The notes: a model not told the origin generated them from the sequence alone. Positions 34,704 to 45,488 are shown, numbered from the stretch's first letter. The stretch: DNA of 64,000 bases from Clostridium sp. cel8 (GCF_014050525.1 NZ_JACGAG010000005.1:62001-126000); one strand, 5' to 3'. A program made the numbers and translations.

Positions 34704-36191
34704 ATGGCAAAGATTATGCTACAGGGGACAGGATCATCTGTAGGAAAGAGTATAATAGTTACGGCACTTTGTAGAATATTTAAGCAAGATGGATATAGTG
34801 TATGTCCGTTTAAATCTCAAAATATGTCATTGAATTCCTATATTACTTTAAGTGGTGGAGAAATGGGAAGGGCTCAAGTGCTTCAGGCCTATGCAGCGGG
34901 TTTAGAACCAGAAGTTTATATGAATCCAATACTTTTGAAACCTACATCAGATAAAAAGAGCCAAATAATAGTAAATGGTAAGGTGTATAAAAATGCAACT
35001 GCTATGGAATACCACAATATGAAATTTAAATTTAAAGAAATGATAAAATCACAATTTAAAAGTATAGAGGAAAAATTTGATATAGTTGTTATAGAGGGGG
35101 CAGGAAGTCCTGCAGAAATAAATTTGAGAGATAGGGATATTGTAAATATGGGACTAGCTGAAAGTGTAAATTCTCCTGTTATATTAGTAGGCGATATAGA
35201 CAAGGGAGGTGTATTTGCATCTCTTGCTGGAACTATGTTATTGCTTAAAAATGAAGAAAAAAATAGAGTAAAAGGTACATTAATAAATAAATTTAGAGGA
35301 GATTTAGATATACTTAAACCTGGAATTGATATGCTATATGATATTATAAAAGTTCCATGTGCAGGAGTAATACCGTATTTTAACTTGAATCTTGAGGATG
35401 AAGATGGTGCTATTTCTTTTAACAGAAAAATTACAAGTGCTATCGATATAGCAGTTATAAAACTTCCACACATATCTAATTTTACGGATTTTGATGCACT
35501 TAAAAATGAAAAAGATGTGTCTGTAAGATTTATAAGTTCAAAGCAGGAATTTAAAAATCCAGATATAGTAATTATACCAGGAAGCAAAAATACTATAGAT
35601 GACCTTATAAAGCTTAGAGAATCTGGACTTGAAGATTGCATAAAGGAATATTCAAAAACTGGAATTTTGATTGGAATCTGTGGAGGATATCAAATACTTG
35701 GTAATTCTATAAAGGATCCATATGGAGTTGAAAGTGACTCAGAAAAGATTCAAGGAATGAAACTTTTAGATGTAGATACAATACTTGAAAAACAGAAAGT
35801 TACAACTAGAGTAAAAGCTAAAAATAAAGATATATCTGTTTATGGATATGAAATTCATATGGGAATCTGCAAATATGGGAAAAGAGCCATGCCACTTTTC
35901 AAAATAGTAGATAAAAATGGAAATAAAGTTAATTTAGATGATGGAGCAGTAAATTTAAAAGGTAATATTATGGGAACGTATATTCACGGAGTTTTTGATT
36001 CTCCAGATTTTAGAGAATATATTTTAAATAAAGTAAGAATTGAAAAGGGTCTTCAAACTCAAAAATCTTTAGATTATAGAAAATTCAGAGAAGAACAAAT
36101 TGACAAGTTGGCAGATATAGTTAGAAAAAATATAGATATGAAATTTATATATCAAATTATAAGATCCCAAAATGGAAATCAGGAGATGTAA
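34704..36191 (+). CDS. cobQ: Cobyric acid synthase
   Basis: CobQ (CbiP) amidates four side chains of adenosylcobyrinic acid a,c-diamide with glutamine and ATP. The 495-residue protein has an N-terminal dethiobiotin synthetase-like P-loop domain ([26 protein letters not shown]) and a C-terminal class I glutamine amidotransferase domain with the nucleophile in [10 protein letters not shown] and the late YIHGVFDSP histidine. RBS GAGGAGGA. It is the first gene after the riboswitch; cbiB follows after 4 bases. Confidence 0.96.
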   Translation: MAKIMLQGTGSSVGKSIIVTALCRIFKQDGYSVCPFKSQNMSLNSYITLSGGEMGRAQVLQAYAAGLEPEVYMNPILLKPTSDKKSQIIVNGKVYKNATAMEYHNMKFKFKEMIKSQFKSIEEKFDIVVIEGAGSPAEINLRDRDIVNMGLAESVNSPVILVGDIDKGGVFASLAGTMLLLKNEEKNRVKGTLINKFRGDLDILKPGIDMLYDIIKVPCAGVIPYFNLNLEDEDGAISFNRKITSAIDIAVIKLPHISNFTDFDALKNEKDVSVRFISSKQEFKNPDIVIIPGSKNTIDDLIKLRESGLEDCIKEYSKTGILIGICGGYQILGNSIKDPYGVESDSEKIQGMKLLDVDTILEKQKVTTRVKAKNKDISVYGYEIHMGICKYGKRAMPLFKIVDKNGNKVNLDDGAVNLKGNIMGTYIHGVFDSPDFREYILNKVRIEKGLQTQKSLDYRKFREEQIDKLADIVRKNIDMKFIYQIIRSQNGNQEM

Positions 36192-36195
36192 CTTT

Positions 36196-37170
36196 ATGGT
36201 TTTAGATTTGCTTTGGATGAATTTTTTAGACATACTAGTAGCTGTTTTTATTGACTGGATAGTAGGAGATCCCATGTGGTTTCCACACCCAGTTGTGTTT
36301 ATGGGAAAATTAATAAGTGCTCTGGAAAAGCTAGGTAGAAAAATTTGCAGTACTGATAAAAAAATTAAATATTTTGGAGGTGTTATAGTTGTAATTCTTA
36401 CATCAGTAAGCTTTTTAATTCCATTTTTACTGATGTACATATTTAGAAAAAATATTATCGCTTTTAACTTGGTAAATATAGTATTTATGGCTACAGCACT
36501 TTCTGCAAAATCTCTCAATAAAGAGTCAATAAAGGTGTATTTTTCTTTGAAGTCATGTGACATACAAGATGCAAGAAAAAAGCTTTCCTATATAGTTGGA
36601 AGAGATACTACAAATCTTGATGAAAAGCAAATAGTAAGAGCGGCAGTTGAAACTGTAGCTGAAAATACATCAGATGGGGTAATTGCACCGCTGTTTTACG
36701 GGATTATATTTGGAGCACCACTTGCAATGATGTATAAAGCTGTAAATACTATGGATTCTATGCTTGGGTACATGAATGAAAAGTATAGATATATTGGATT
36801 TTTTCCAGCAAAAGTGGATGATGTGTTTAACTTTATACCTGCAAGAATAACTGGAATTTTAATAAGTATTGTAAGTCCAGTTGTTGGTGGAAATATAATA
36901 AATTCTTTTAAAATAATGGTGCGTGATAGAAAAAATCATAAAAGCCCAAACTGTGCATATCCAGAAGCTGCTGTATCAGGTGCACTTGGAGTTCAGCTAG
37001 GAGGAACAAATATTTATTTTGGGCAACCTGTCTATAAACCTACTATAGGAGATGATAATATTTCTCTTGATTTTGTACACATAAAATATGCAATAAAACT
37101 TATGTATCTTTCAGAAATAATTGGAGTCTTAATCTATAGTGCTTTAATATATGTAATCATAAATTTATAG
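36196..37170 (+). CDS. cbiB: Adenosylcobinamide-phosphate synthase
   Basis: CbiB attaches the aminopropanol (phosphate) arm to adenosylcobyric acid in the membrane. The 324-residue protein has several hydrophobic helices and the family signatures IDWIVGDPMWFPHPVVFMG and VAENTSDGVIAPLFYG, plus the YPEAAVSGALGVQLGG segment. ATG at 36196 is chosen because AGGAG (36181-36185) lies upstream of it; an in-frame ATG at 36172 is inside cobQ and lacks an RBS. Confidence 0.94.
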   Translation: MVLDLLWMNFLDILVAVFIDWIVGDPMWFPHPVVFMGKLISALEKLGRKICSTDKKIKYFGGVIVVILTSVSFLIPFLLMYIFRKNIIAFNLVNIVFMATALSAKSLNKESIKVYFSLKSCDIQDARKKLSYIVGRDTTNLDEKQIVRAAVETVAENTSDGVIAPLFYGIIFGAPLAMMYKAVNTMDSMLGYMNEKYRYIGFFPAKVDDVFNFIPARITGILISIVSPVVGGNIINSFKIMVRDRKNHKSPNCAYPEAAVSGALGVQLGGTNIYFGQPVYKPTIGDDNISLDFVHIKYAIKLMYLSEIIGVLIYSALIYVIINL

Positions 37171-37212
37171 AAGCTTTAAATTTTATGAAATAATAAATAG
37201 GATGTGTTTAAT

Positions 37213-38313
37213 ATGGAACATGGTGGAGATATATACACAGATGGAGTTTTAAAAGGTAAAGATTTAATGGATTTCAGTTCAAATATAAATCCATTAGGAG
37301 CACCAGAAGGATTTAAAAAAAATATATGTGAAGCAATTGAAAATGTAGATAAATATCCTGATATAGAGTACAGAGAACTTAAGAAAAGTATAAAGAATTA
37401 TCTGGAAAATTATGATTACTATTTTGGGAAAAACACATTTAAAAGTAATGTGAAATTAGAATTAAATAATATAGTTCTTGGTAATGGTGCCTCAGAAATA
37501 ATAGATATGGCTATTAGCTGTTTTAAAAGTATATGTATAGTAGTTCCTTCCTTTATAGAATATGAAAAAAATGCACTTAAATGGGGCTGTAGCATAGTTT
37601 ATTCAAAGTTAAATTCTTATATGAATCTTGACTATGAGGATATATTAGAAAAAATAAAACATGTACAGTGTCTTATTATAGGAAATCCCAATAACCCAAA
37701 TGGGCAAGTTATTGATAAGAAAAAATTTAAAACTATACTAAACTATTGTGAAGAAAATGAAAAAACTATAATTATAGATGAAGCTTTTGTTGAGTTTACA
37801 GGAAATGCCTCTTTAAGTTTTTTAAATGAAATAGAAAATTATAACTGTCTATTTATAGTAAGGGCACTTACTAAATTCTTTGCACTTCCAGGTATAAGAT
37901 TTGGATACGGAATTTCAAAAAATAAAAATATTATATTTAGTATTAAAAGAAAACAAAATCCTTGGAATATAAATTGTTTTGCTGAAACTGCAGCAAAATA
38001 TGTATTAAATGACTGTAAATATATTTCAAAATCATTGAATTGGATAGCTTCAGAGAGAAAATTTATGGAGGAAAATTTAAAAAAAATAAATATAATAGAT
38101 AGAGTATATACCACTTATTCAAATTTTGTTTTATGTAGACTTTTAGGTGTTGATTCACATGAGTTGTATGAATTCTGTTTAAAAAAAGGTGCACTTATAA
38201 GAAAGTGTGAAAACTTCAGAGGACTTGATAAAAGATACATAAGACTTGCAATAAAGGACAGAGAAAAAAATAAAAAGATGATAGATATAATGGCAAAGTT
38301 TAGTTTAAATTAA
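37213..38313 (+). CDS. cobD: L-threonine-O-3-phosphate decarboxylase
   Basis: This 366-residue PLP enzyme of the HisC-like aminotransferase fold makes (R)-1-amino-2-propanol phosphate, the corrin linker. The N-terminus HGGDIYTDG is characteristic of CobD/CobC. DFSSNINPLGAP, GNPNNPNG and the PLP lysine in RALTKFFALPGIRFGY are visible. The ATG at 37213 has AGGATGTG upstream; the GTG at 37204 overlaps that site. It works with the threonine kinase encoded at 52675. Confidence 0.92.
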   Translation: MEHGGDIYTDGVLKGKDLMDFSSNINPLGAPEGFKKNICEAIENVDKYPDIEYRELKKSIKNYLENYDYYFGKNTFKSNVKLELNNIVLGNGASEIIDMAISCFKSICIVVPSFIEYEKNALKWGCSIVYSKLNSYMNLDYEDILEKIKHVQCLIIGNPNNPNGQVIDKKKFKTILNYCEENEKTIIIDEAFVEFTGNASLSFLNEIENYNCLFIVRALTKFFALPGIRFGYGISKNKNIIFSIKRKQNPWNINCFAETAAKYVLNDCKYISKSLNWIASERKFMEENLKKINIIDRVYTTYSNFVLCRLLGVDSHELYEFCLKKGALIRKCENFRGLDKRYIRLAIKDREKNKKMIDIMAKFSLN

Positions 38314-38344
38314 AAATTATTAAGTGATTGGTAGATGATGTGAT

Positions 38345-38953
38345 TTGAGTGAAAAGCTATTTGTTGCTCTGTCTTCCCAAAAGATAAATGTACTAATAGT
38401 TGGAGGAGGAAGAGCTGCTTATATAAAATTAAAGACTTTTTCAACTAAAGGTGCACAGGTATTTGTAGTAGCAAAGAAGTTTCTCAGTGAATTTGATGAA
38501 TTTAAAACTATGAAAAATGTACATATTTTAAAGAAAAACTATGAAAAAAAGTATATTGAAAAAAGCCATATTATAGTTATTGCAACTGATAATGCAGAGT
38601 TAAATTCAACTATAAGAGAAGACTGTAATAACATGAACAAATTATATATAGATTGTACAAAACCATCTCTTGGGAATTGCATTACACCATGTCAAAGAAA
38701 TACGAAGAATATATACTTTGGAGTAAACACATCTGAAGTGTCACCTAAAGGGGCTGTATTCGTAGCTGATAAAATGAGGGAATATGCAGAAAAATATGAT
38801 GATTTTATAGAGTTCACTTTTAAAATGAGAAGAAAAATGGAAGGTAATAAAAATAGAAAAATTGTAATGAGATTCATATGTTCAGAGGATTTTTACTTTT
38901 TTTATCAAAAAGGTAAGGCTAAAACTATTATTGATATGTTTTATGGTAAGTAG
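38345..38953 (+). CDS. sirC: Precorrin-2 dehydrogenase / sirohydrochlorin-forming protein
   Basis: The 202-residue protein resembles the N-terminal part of CysG and SirC. It has a Rossmann motif (NVLIVGGGRAAYIKLKTF), ATDNAELNSTI as the NAD-site second segment, and a small helical C-terminal part. It oxidises precorrin-2 to sirohydrochlorin, which CbiK then metalates. The start is TTG with GATGATGTGA upstream. The usual ferrochelatase activity of longer CysG-like enzymes cannot be judged here. Confidence 0.87.
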   Translation: MSEKLFVALSSQKINVLIVGGGRAAYIKLKTFSTKGAQVFVVAKKFLSEFDEFKTMKNVHILKKNYEKKYIEKSHIIVIATDNAELNSTIREDCNNMNKLYIDCTKPSLGNCITPCQRNTKNIYFGVNTSEVSPKGAVFVADKMREYAEKYDDFIEFTFKMRRKMEGNKNRKIVMRFICSEDFYFFYQKGKAKTIIDMFYGK

Positions 38954-38992
38954 GTATGGTCAACTAATTTAAAATTTATGGATGGTGATATT

Positions 38993-39868
38993 TTGAAATA
39001 TAGAGTTGGAACGAGAAGAAGTAAACTTGCACAAGTTCAAACTGAAAGAATAATTGGCTTGATTGAAGAAAAATGTGATATAAAAAGTGACAAAGTTTTA
39101 ATAGAAACTACAGGAGATAAAAGACTTGACATATCATTGAATAAAATAGGTGGAAAGGGTCTTTTCATAAAGGAAATAGAGATTGCACTTTTAAAAAATA
39201 AAATAGATGCAGCAGTTCATAGCATGAAAGATGTGCCTTTTGATGTTCCAGATGAATTTGAAATTGCAGCCATATGTGAAAGAGAAGATCCAAGAGATGT
39301 ATTTATATCTAATAAAGGTGTTCATTTTAAAGATCTTAAGGTAGGTTCTAAAATAGGAACTAGCAGCAATAGACGAGGAGAGCAAATTAAAAGTTTTGAA
39401 AGAGGACTTGAAATAGTTCCTATAAGGGGAAATGTACAGACAAGGATAAAGAAAATGAGGGAAAATAATTTAGATGGAATAGTTTTAGCAGCTGCAGGGG
39501 TAAAGAGATTGAATCTTGAAAGTTTAATTACTGATTACTTTAGTACTTATGAAATGGTTCCAGCAATAGGTCAAGGTGCACTTGGAGTTGAAGTTAAGAG
39601 AGAGAGAACGGATGTTACTGCAAGTTTTAGAAAAATAGAGGATGTAAATGCAAGAATGTGTGTAGAGGCTGAAAGAAGTTTTATGAGGACATTAAATGGT
39701 GACTGCCATTCTACAATAGGAGCTTATGCAAAAATAACGGGAGATTCTATGAAAATTATAGGACTTTTTAAGTTGAATGGTAAACTTTTAAAAAAGCAAG
39801 TTGAAGGAAATAAAGAAAAATATGTTGATCTTGGAATAAAACTAGCCAAAGAAATATTGAAGGGATGA
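38993..39868 (+). CDS. hemC: Porphobilinogen deaminase (hydroxymethylbilane synthase)
   Basis: HemC polymerises four porphobilinogens. The 291-residue protein has the N-terminal [24 protein letters not shown], the catalytic-loop region RRGEQIKSF, and the cofactor cysteine in [14 protein letters not shown] at 38993 is preferred over ATG at 38978 because GGATGGTGAT is spaced for the TTG and the first residues then align with other HemC proteins. It ends 5 bases before the next start. Confidence 0.94.
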   Translation: MKYRVGTRRSKLAQVQTERIIGLIEEKCDIKSDKVLIETTGDKRLDISLNKIGGKGLFIKEIEIALLKNKIDAAVHSMKDVPFDVPDEFEIAAICEREDPRDVFISNKGVHFKDLKVGSKIGTSSNRRGEQIKSFERGLEIVPIRGNVQTRIKKMRENNLDGIVLAAAGVKRLNLESLITDYFSTYEMVPAIGQGALGVEVKRERTDVTASFRKIEDVNARMCVEAERSFMRTLNGDCHSTIGAYAKITGDSMKIIGLFKLNGKLLKKQVEGNKEKYVDLGIKLAKEILKG

Positions 39869-39873
39869 TTAAA

Positions 39874-41337
39874 ATGAGTCAAGGTAAAGTGTACCTTATA
39901 GGAGCAGGTCCAGGTGATGAAGAACTTTTAACTTTGAAGGCCATAAGAAAGTTAAAAGAGTGTAATTTAGTTATGTATGACAGACTTGCAGGAAGTCAGA
40001 TATTGAACTATATAAATGAAGATTGCAAGGTGTATTACTGTGGTAAGCAGCCAAATTGTCATTATAAAACTCAAGATGAGATAAACGATATGCTTGTAAA
40101 ATTTGCAAAAGAAGGATATACAGTAGGAAGAATTAAAGGTGGAGATCCATATATATTTGGAAGAGGAGGGGAAGAAGTACTTTCACTTTCAAAAGAAAAT
40201 ATTGATTTTGAAGTTATACCAGGTATAACATCTTTTATTTCAGTTTTAAATTATGCAGGAATACCTGTTACTCATAGAAATATTGCACAGGGATTTCACG
40301 TTTTTACAGGAAAAGCGGCAAAAAATCTCAATATTAACTGGAAATCTGCTGCAACAATTGGAGGAACTCTTGTATTTTTAATGGGATTTTCAAGTCTTAA
40401 TACTATAGCAAATAAGTTAATTGAAAATGGAATGGATAAAAACACCCCTTCTGCAGTTGTAATGAGAGGGACTACATCAAAACAGAGAAAAGTAATTTCA
40501 ACTCTTGAAAATATATACGAAGAATGTAAAAATGCGGGGTTGAGTTCTCCTTGTATATTTGTAATAGGTGAAGTTGTTAAATTTAACAATGTGTTTAATT
40601 GGTATGAAAAAAAGCCTCTGTTTGGAAAAAATGTATGTATTACAAGGTCAAAAAATCAATCAAAGTCAATGAGGGAAAAACTTATTGAACTTGGAGCACA
40701 AGTTACGGAAATCCATTCTATAAAGATTAAATACACAAGTGAAAATATATTAAAGTATATAGATAAATTGCCTAATTATGACTACATAGTATTTACTAGT
40801 GTAAATGGAGTAGAGAGCTTTTTTAACAGGCTTTTAAATGAAAATTATGACATTAGAAATATAAAGGCAAAGTTTGCTGTAATAGGACCTGCAACTTATG
40901 ATGCAGTGAAAAAGAGAGGAATTATACCATGTATAGTTGCATCTAAATTTGTAGCAGAAAGTTTGTACTCTGAGATGAAAAAATTTATACATAAAGGAAA
41001 TAAAATACTTGTACCAAGATCTAAAAATTCAAGGCCTTATCTAGTAGAAAAACTCAGAGAGTCAGGGTGCATTGTAGATGAATGTTATACTTATGAAACT
41101 CTTTGTGGTGATATAAATGAAGCTGTGAACTTTGATGATGTGGATATAGTTGTATTTACAAGTCCAACTACAGTTAGAAATATGGTGTCAATTGTGGGAA
41201 TAGATAAACTACAGAAAAAATCAGCTATAGCAATAGGACCTATAACAGGCAAAGAACTTGATAAATATAACATAAAATATAAAATGTCTGACACATATAC
41301 TACAGATGGAATTATAAATAAGATGCTTGAGAAATAA
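39874..41337 (+). CDS. cobA-hemD: Uroporphyrinogen-III C-methyltransferase / uroporphyrinogen-III synthase fusion
   Basis: This 487-residue bifunctional protein has two parts. Residues 1-245 are the SAM-dependent methyltransferase (GAGPGDEELLTLKA, VMYDRLAG, GRIKGGDPYIFGRGGEE) that converts uroporphyrinogen III to precorrin-2. Residues 250-487 are HemD (NVCITRSKNQSKSMREKL, VFTSVNGVESFF, VFTSPTTVRNM), which closes hydroxymethylbilane to uroporphyrinogen III. Such fusions are common in clostridia. ATG at 39874 has GAAGGGATGA upstream; the ATG at 39865 overlaps the hemC stop. Confidence 0.93.
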   Translation: MSQGKVYLIGAGPGDEELLTLKAIRKLKECNLVMYDRLAGSQILNYINEDCKVYYCGKQPNCHYKTQDEINDMLVKFAKEGYTVGRIKGGDPYIFGRGGEEVLSLSKENIDFEVIPGITSFISVLNYAGIPVTHRNIAQGFHVFTGKAAKNLNINWKSAATIGGTLVFLMGFSSLNTIANKLIENGMDKNTPSAVVMRGTTSKQRKVISTLENIYEECKNAGLSSPCIFVIGEVVKFNNVFNWYEKKPLFGKNVCITRSKNQSKSMREKLIELGAQVTEIHSIKIKYTSENILKYIDKLPNYDYIVFTSVNGVESFFNRLLNENYDIRNIKAKFAVIGPATYDAVKKRGIIPCIVASKFVAESLYSEMKKFIHKGNKILVPRSKNSRPYLVEKLRESGCIVDECYTYETLCGDINEAVNFDDVDIVVFTSPTTVRNMVSIVGIDKLQKKSAIAIGPITGKELDKYNIKYKMSDTYTTDGIINKMLEK

Positions 41338-41367
41338 AACTAAAGATTTTAAAGGGAGGTAATTTTT

Positions 41368-42339
41368 ATGTTTAGAAGACATAGAAGATTAAGACAAAAT
41401 AGTGTAATAAGGGATATGGTTAGTGAAACAACTTTAAATAGAAGTGATTTCATATATCCTATATTTGTGGTTGAAGGTGAAAATATAAAAGAAGCTATAC
41501 CATCTCTTGATGGTAACTATCACTATTCAATAGATAGGCTTTCGGAAGTTGTAGATGAAATAAAGGAAGCAGGAGTAAAAAGTGTAATACTATTTGGAAT
41601 ACCTGATCACAAAGATGAAATAGGATCTTCTGCATTTTGTGAAAATGGAATTATTCAAAAGGCAATAAAAAAGTTAAAGAGCCTCTATCCTGAGCTATTT
41701 GTAATAACTGATGTATGTATGTGCGAGTACACAGATCATGGACACTGTGGAATATTACACGATCATGAAGTTGACAATGATGAAACTATAAAATATATAG
41801 CGAAAATAGCAGTTTCACATGCAAAAGCAGGAGCGGATATGGTTGCACCTTCTGATATGATGGACGGAAGAGTAGGGGAAATAAGAAAGGAATTAGATAA
41901 AAATGGATATAAAAATGTATCTATAATGGCATATAGTGCAAAATATTGTTCGGCGTTTTATGGACCATTTAGAGATGCAGCAAACTCAAGTCCTAAGTTT
42001 GGTAACAGAAAGGGATATCAGATGGATCCAAGAAATGTAAGAGAAGCAATGCTTGAGATAGAAGATGACATAAAAGAAGGTGCGGATATAATAATGGTAA
42101 AGCCTGCCATGCCATACCTTGATGTTATAAGGCTAGCAAGAGATAAATTTGATGTTCCAATTGCAGCTTACAATGTAAGTGGAGAATTTGCAATGGTTAA
42201 AGCAGCTGCAAAAGCAGGACTTATAGATGAAAAGGCAGTTGCAACTGAAATGCTAACTTCAATAAAAAGAGCAGGTGCAAAAATGATAATAACGTATTAT
42301 GCTCTTGACATATGCAGGTGGATAAAAGAAGAAATTTAA
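41368..42339 (+). CDS. hemB: Porphobilinogen synthase (delta-aminolevulinate dehydratase)
   Basis: HemB condenses two 5-aminolevulinates. The 323-residue protein has the cysteine-rich zinc site DVCMCEYTDHGHCG and the Schiff-base lysine regions YSAKYCSAFYGPFRDA and MVKPAMPYLD. This makes it a Zn-type enzyme rather than the Mg-only form. RBS GGGAGGT. Its place inside a B12 operon suggests that most tetrapyrrole flux here is for corrin; hemA and hemL are not in the window. Confidence 0.96.
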   Translation: MFRRHRRLRQNSVIRDMVSETTLNRSDFIYPIFVVEGENIKEAIPSLDGNYHYSIDRLSEVVDEIKEAGVKSVILFGIPDHKDEIGSSAFCENGIIQKAIKKLKSLYPELFVITDVCMCEYTDHGHCGILHDHEVDNDETIKYIAKIAVSHAKAGADMVAPSDMMDGRVGEIRKELDKNGYKNVSIMAYSAKYCSAFYGPFRDAANSSPKFGNRKGYQMDPRNVREAMLEIEDDIKEGADIIMVKPAMPYLDVIRLARDKFDVPIAAYNVSGEFAMVKAAAKAGLIDEKAVATEMLTSIKRAGAKMIITYYALDICRWIKEEI

Positions 42340-42355
42340 TGTAGAGGTTGATTTT

Positions 42356-43684
42356 ATGAAAAGTGTTATTATAGCATCAGAAAGTAGTGGAAGTGGAAAG
42401 ACTACAGCTACAATTGGGCTTATGGCAGCACTTGTAAAAAAAGGGCTAAAAGTTCAAGGTTACAAGGTAGGTCCCGATTATATAGATACTGCGTTTCATG
42501 AGAAGGTTACAGGAAAGGCATCTAGAAATTTAGATATATTTTTAATGGGAGAACATGGAATTAAGGCATCTTATATGAGAGGAAACGGAGATGTTGGAAT
42601 AATAGAAGGTGTTATGGGACTTTACGATGGAAAGGGAATAGACTCAAAATATTCTACAGCACATGTATCTAAAGTTCTTGGGATTCCAGTAGTACTTGTT
42701 ATGAGTTCCAAGGGAAGAAGTGCTACAATTTGCGCTGAAATAAATGGAATGATTGATTTTGGAAATATAAATATAGTAGGTGTAATATTTAATAACATAA
42801 GTGAAAGTTACTATAAGCTTCTAAAGGCTTCTGTAGAGAAAAACTGTAATGTAGAAGTATTTGGGTATATTCCAAAAGACAATAGAATTTCCCTTGAAAG
42901 TAGACATCTGGGGCTTGTCCAAAGCAGTGAAGTCGAAGATTTAAACTCTAAAATAGATATTTTATCTGATATGGTATTAGAAAATATAAATGTAGATAGG
43001 ATGATGAAATATTTTAAAGAAGCAAACTATGCAAAAGATGAATTTCACATTGAAAATAAAAATTTAAAAATAGCTGTGGCATTTGATAAAGCTTTTTCAT
43101 TCTATTATAAAGAAAATCTGGAAATTTTAAAAGAGGCTGGAGAAGTTGTGTTTTTTAGTCCTCTTCATGATAAAAAATTACCGGAAGATATAGATTTTCT
43201 TTATATAGGAGGGGGATATCCAGAAATATTTATAAAAGAGCTTTCTGAAAACAAGTCAATGCTATCTGACATAAAAAACAAGTTAAATTTAGGATTAAGG
43301 TGTTATGCAGAGTGTGGAGGACTAATGTATCTTATGGATACTGTAGAGGATTTTTCAGGAGGTGGAAATTTCAATTCTGTTGGATTTTTTACTGGAAGTG
43401 TTCACATGACTAAAAAACTGCAAAATTTTGGCTATGCAAATATAAAAGTATCAAAGGAAAACAATGTGTTAAAACAGGGACTTAGTATAAACTGTCATGA
43501 ATTTCACAAATCCTATATTGAGTCAGATGAAAATAGGATATATGAAGTTACAAAAGAGATGTACAATGGAAAAACAAAAATGTGGAAATGTGGTTATACA
43601 AAGAAAAATACACTTGCATCTTATGCACATGTTCACTTTTTTGGAAACTTAGATTTTATTAAAGATATGCTAGATTTTAAGTAA
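42356..43684 (+). CDS. cbiA: Cobyrinic acid a,c-diamide synthase
   Basis: CbiA amidates the a and c side chains of cob(II)yrinate using glutamine and ATP. The 442-residue protein has the P-loop domain (ASESSGSGKTTATIGLMAAL, GYKVGPDYIDTAFHE) followed by a glutamine amidotransferase domain with the nucleophilic cysteine in YAECGGLMYLMD and a late ASYAHVHF segment. It starts 17 bases after hemB, with AGAGGTTGAT as RBS. Confidence 0.95.
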   Translation: MKSVIIASESSGSGKTTATIGLMAALVKKGLKVQGYKVGPDYIDTAFHEKVTGKASRNLDIFLMGEHGIKASYMRGNGDVGIIEGVMGLYDGKGIDSKYSTAHVSKVLGIPVVLVMSSKGRSATICAEINGMIDFGNINIVGVIFNNISESYYKLLKASVEKNCNVEVFGYIPKDNRISLESRHLGLVQSSEVEDLNSKIDILSDMVLENINVDRMMKYFKEANYAKDEFHIENKNLKIAVAFDKAFSFYYKENLEILKEAGEVVFFSPLHDKKLPEDIDFLYIGGGYPEIFIKELSENKSMLSDIKNKLNLGLRCYAECGGLMYLMDTVEDFSGGGNFNSVGFFTGSVHMTKKLQNFGYANIKVSKENNVLKQGLSINCHEFHKSYIESDENRIYEVTKEMYNGKTKMWKCGYTKKNTLASYAHVHFFGNLDFIKDMLDFK

Positions 43685-43705
43685 ATAGAGAAGGGGATTG
43701 GGTTT

Positions 43706-44782
43706 ATGAAATTATTAAATGATACATTGAAGGCTATACATGGAAGAGATGAAGAGGCTGTAAAAAGTGCATGGAATAGAATTGACAATTTAAGTAAACC
43801 TATAGGCAGTCTTGGGGAAGTTGAAAAAATAGGTGCAAAGATGTCAGGTATAACAGGAAAGGTTTTCAACAAGATAAACAAGAAAAATATTATAATAATG
43901 TGCTCGGACAATGGAATATGGGAAGAGGGAATTAGCAGTTGCACTCAAGAGCTCACTGTAACTGTTACAAACAATATAATTAGAGGTACTACAGGAGTAT
44001 GTGTGCTTTCAGATTTTTATGGATGTGATAAGACTGTAATTGATATAGGAATAAAACAAGATGTGAAAATACCAGGACTTATAAATAAAAAGATAGCATA
44101 TGGAACAAAAAATATGACTAAAGGTCCTGCTATGACAAGAGATGAGGCAATAAGAGCAATTGAAGTTGGAATTGAAGCTGTAGATGAGCTTGTTAAAAAA
44201 GGATATGACATGTTTGGAACAGGAGAGATGGGAGTTTGTAATACTGCAACTAGTTCAGCGGTGTTAAGTGCACTTACAGGACTTGCACCAAGTTTAGTTG
44301 TAGGAAAGGGCTCTGGAATAACTGACAAACAGCTGGAAGCTAAAAGAAAGGCTGTAGAAAGGTCAATTTCTATAAATAAACCCAATAAAGATGATGTAAT
44401 AGATGTACTTTCAAAAGTAGGAGGATTTGATATTTGTGGAATGTGCGGATGCTTTTTAGGTGCTGCAAAAAATAGAGTCCCAATAGTAATTGATGGATTG
44501 ATATCTTCTACAGCGGCACTGTGTGCTGTAAAGTTGAATGAACATGTTAAAGATTTTATATTTCCATCTCATCTTTCTGCAGAACCTGGGGCAAAGTATT
44601 TAATGGAAGAACTATCAGTAAAACCTATGCTTAATTTAGATATGAGGCTTGGTGAAGGTTCTGGATGTCCTTTTGCATTTAGTATAATAGAAGCTTCTCT
44701 ATATGCTTTAAACAATATGGCAACTTTTGAAGATTCAAATACACAAGATGAGCATCTTATAGATATAAGAGAAGACCGTTAG
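43706..44782 (+). CDS. cobT: Nicotinate-nucleotide--dimethylbenzimidazole phosphoribosyltransferase
   Basis: CobT activates the lower-ligand base to its alpha-ribotide. The 358-residue protein has the family motifs RIDNLSKPIGSLG near the N-terminus, MCSDNGIWEEG, GEMGVCNTATSSAVLSALTG, and the C-terminal LDMRLGEGSGCPFAF with the catalytic glutamate. RBS GAAGGGGATTGG. No dedicated benzimidazole biosynthesis genes are near, so the base may be made elsewhere or scavenged. Confidence 0.95.
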   Translation: MKLLNDTLKAIHGRDEEAVKSAWNRIDNLSKPIGSLGEVEKIGAKMSGITGKVFNKINKKNIIIMCSDNGIWEEGISSCTQELTVTVTNNIIRGTTGVCVLSDFYGCDKTVIDIGIKQDVKIPGLINKKIAYGTKNMTKGPAMTRDEAIRAIEVGIEAVDELVKKGYDMFGTGEMGVCNTATSSAVLSALTGLAPSLVVGKGSGITDKQLEAKRKAVERSISINKPNKDDVIDVLSKVGGFDICGMCGCFLGAAKNRVPIVIDGLISSTAALCAVKLNEHVKDFIFPSHLSAEPGAKYLMEELSVKPMLNLDMRLGEGSGCPFAFSIIEASLYALNNMATFEDSNTQDEHLIDIREDR

Positions 44783-44825
44783 TAAGTGATTATATATTAT
44801 GAGTAATTGGAGGTAAAAATAGATT

Positions 44826-45452
44826 ATGGTTGAATATAAAAAGGTACCTATGGATATTGAAAAGAGAAGTTTTGAAATAATAAGTGAAGAAATGGGACCT
44901 CATAATTTTACAGATGATGAACTTCCTATAGTAAAAAGAGTGATACATACTACTGCAGATTTTGGATATAAGGATATAATTTATATAAGAAAAGGAGCTA
45001 TAGAAGCTGCTTTAAATCTTTTAAAGTCAGGAGTTACAATTTATACTGATACAAATATGGCTATGGCAGGAATTAATAAAAGGGCTTTAAGTAAACTGAA
45101 TTGTAAGGTTGAATGTTTTGTATCTAGAGAGGATGTAGCAAAGACTGCTAAGGAGAAAGGTATAACTCGTTCAATGGCAGCAGTTGAAATAGCGGCAAGA
45201 GAGGGTGTAGAGTTTTTCGTATTTGGAAATGCACCTACTGCACTTTTTAAACTTAAAGATCTTACACTTAAAAATATTGCACATCCAAAATTTATAGTTG
45301 GAGCTCCTGTAGGATTTGTAGGTGCTGCAGAGTCAAAGGAAGAAATAGAAAAAATTAATATTCCAATGATAACTATAAGAGGAAGAAGAGGAGGCAGTAA
45401 CGTAGCTGCAGCTATAGTAAATGCACTAATGTACATGATAGTTAAAAGGTAG
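44826..45452 (+). CDS. cbiC: Cobalt-precorrin-8 methylmutase
   Basis: CbiC moves the C-11 methyl group to C-12 to give cobyrinate. The 208-residue protein has the IEKRSFEIISEE start, RVIHTTADFGY with the catalytic histidine, DTNMAMAGINK, and FGNAPTALFKL, followed by VGFVGAAESKE. The ATG has GGAGGTAAAA upstream. It lies between cobT and cbiD with short gaps. Confidence 0.95.
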   Translation: MVEYKKVPMDIEKRSFEIISEEMGPHNFTDDELPIVKRVIHTTADFGYKDIIYIRKGAIEAALNLLKSGVTIYTDTNMAMAGINKRALSKLNCKVECFVSREDVAKTAKEKGITRSMAAVEIAAREGVEFFVFGNAPTALFKLKDLTLKNIAHPKFIVGAPVGFVGAAESKEEIEKINIPMITIRGRRGGSNVAAAIVNALMYMIVKR

Positions 45453-45488
45453 GTTAAAGAAATTTTATTTCTACTTTGAGGTGATGTA

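Noticed and set aside
34916-35641. Long minus-strand ORF of 241 residues inside cobQ
   Set aside because: It is a shadow of the cobQ coding frame (Ser/Ile/Phe-rich composition, no RBS, no domain).
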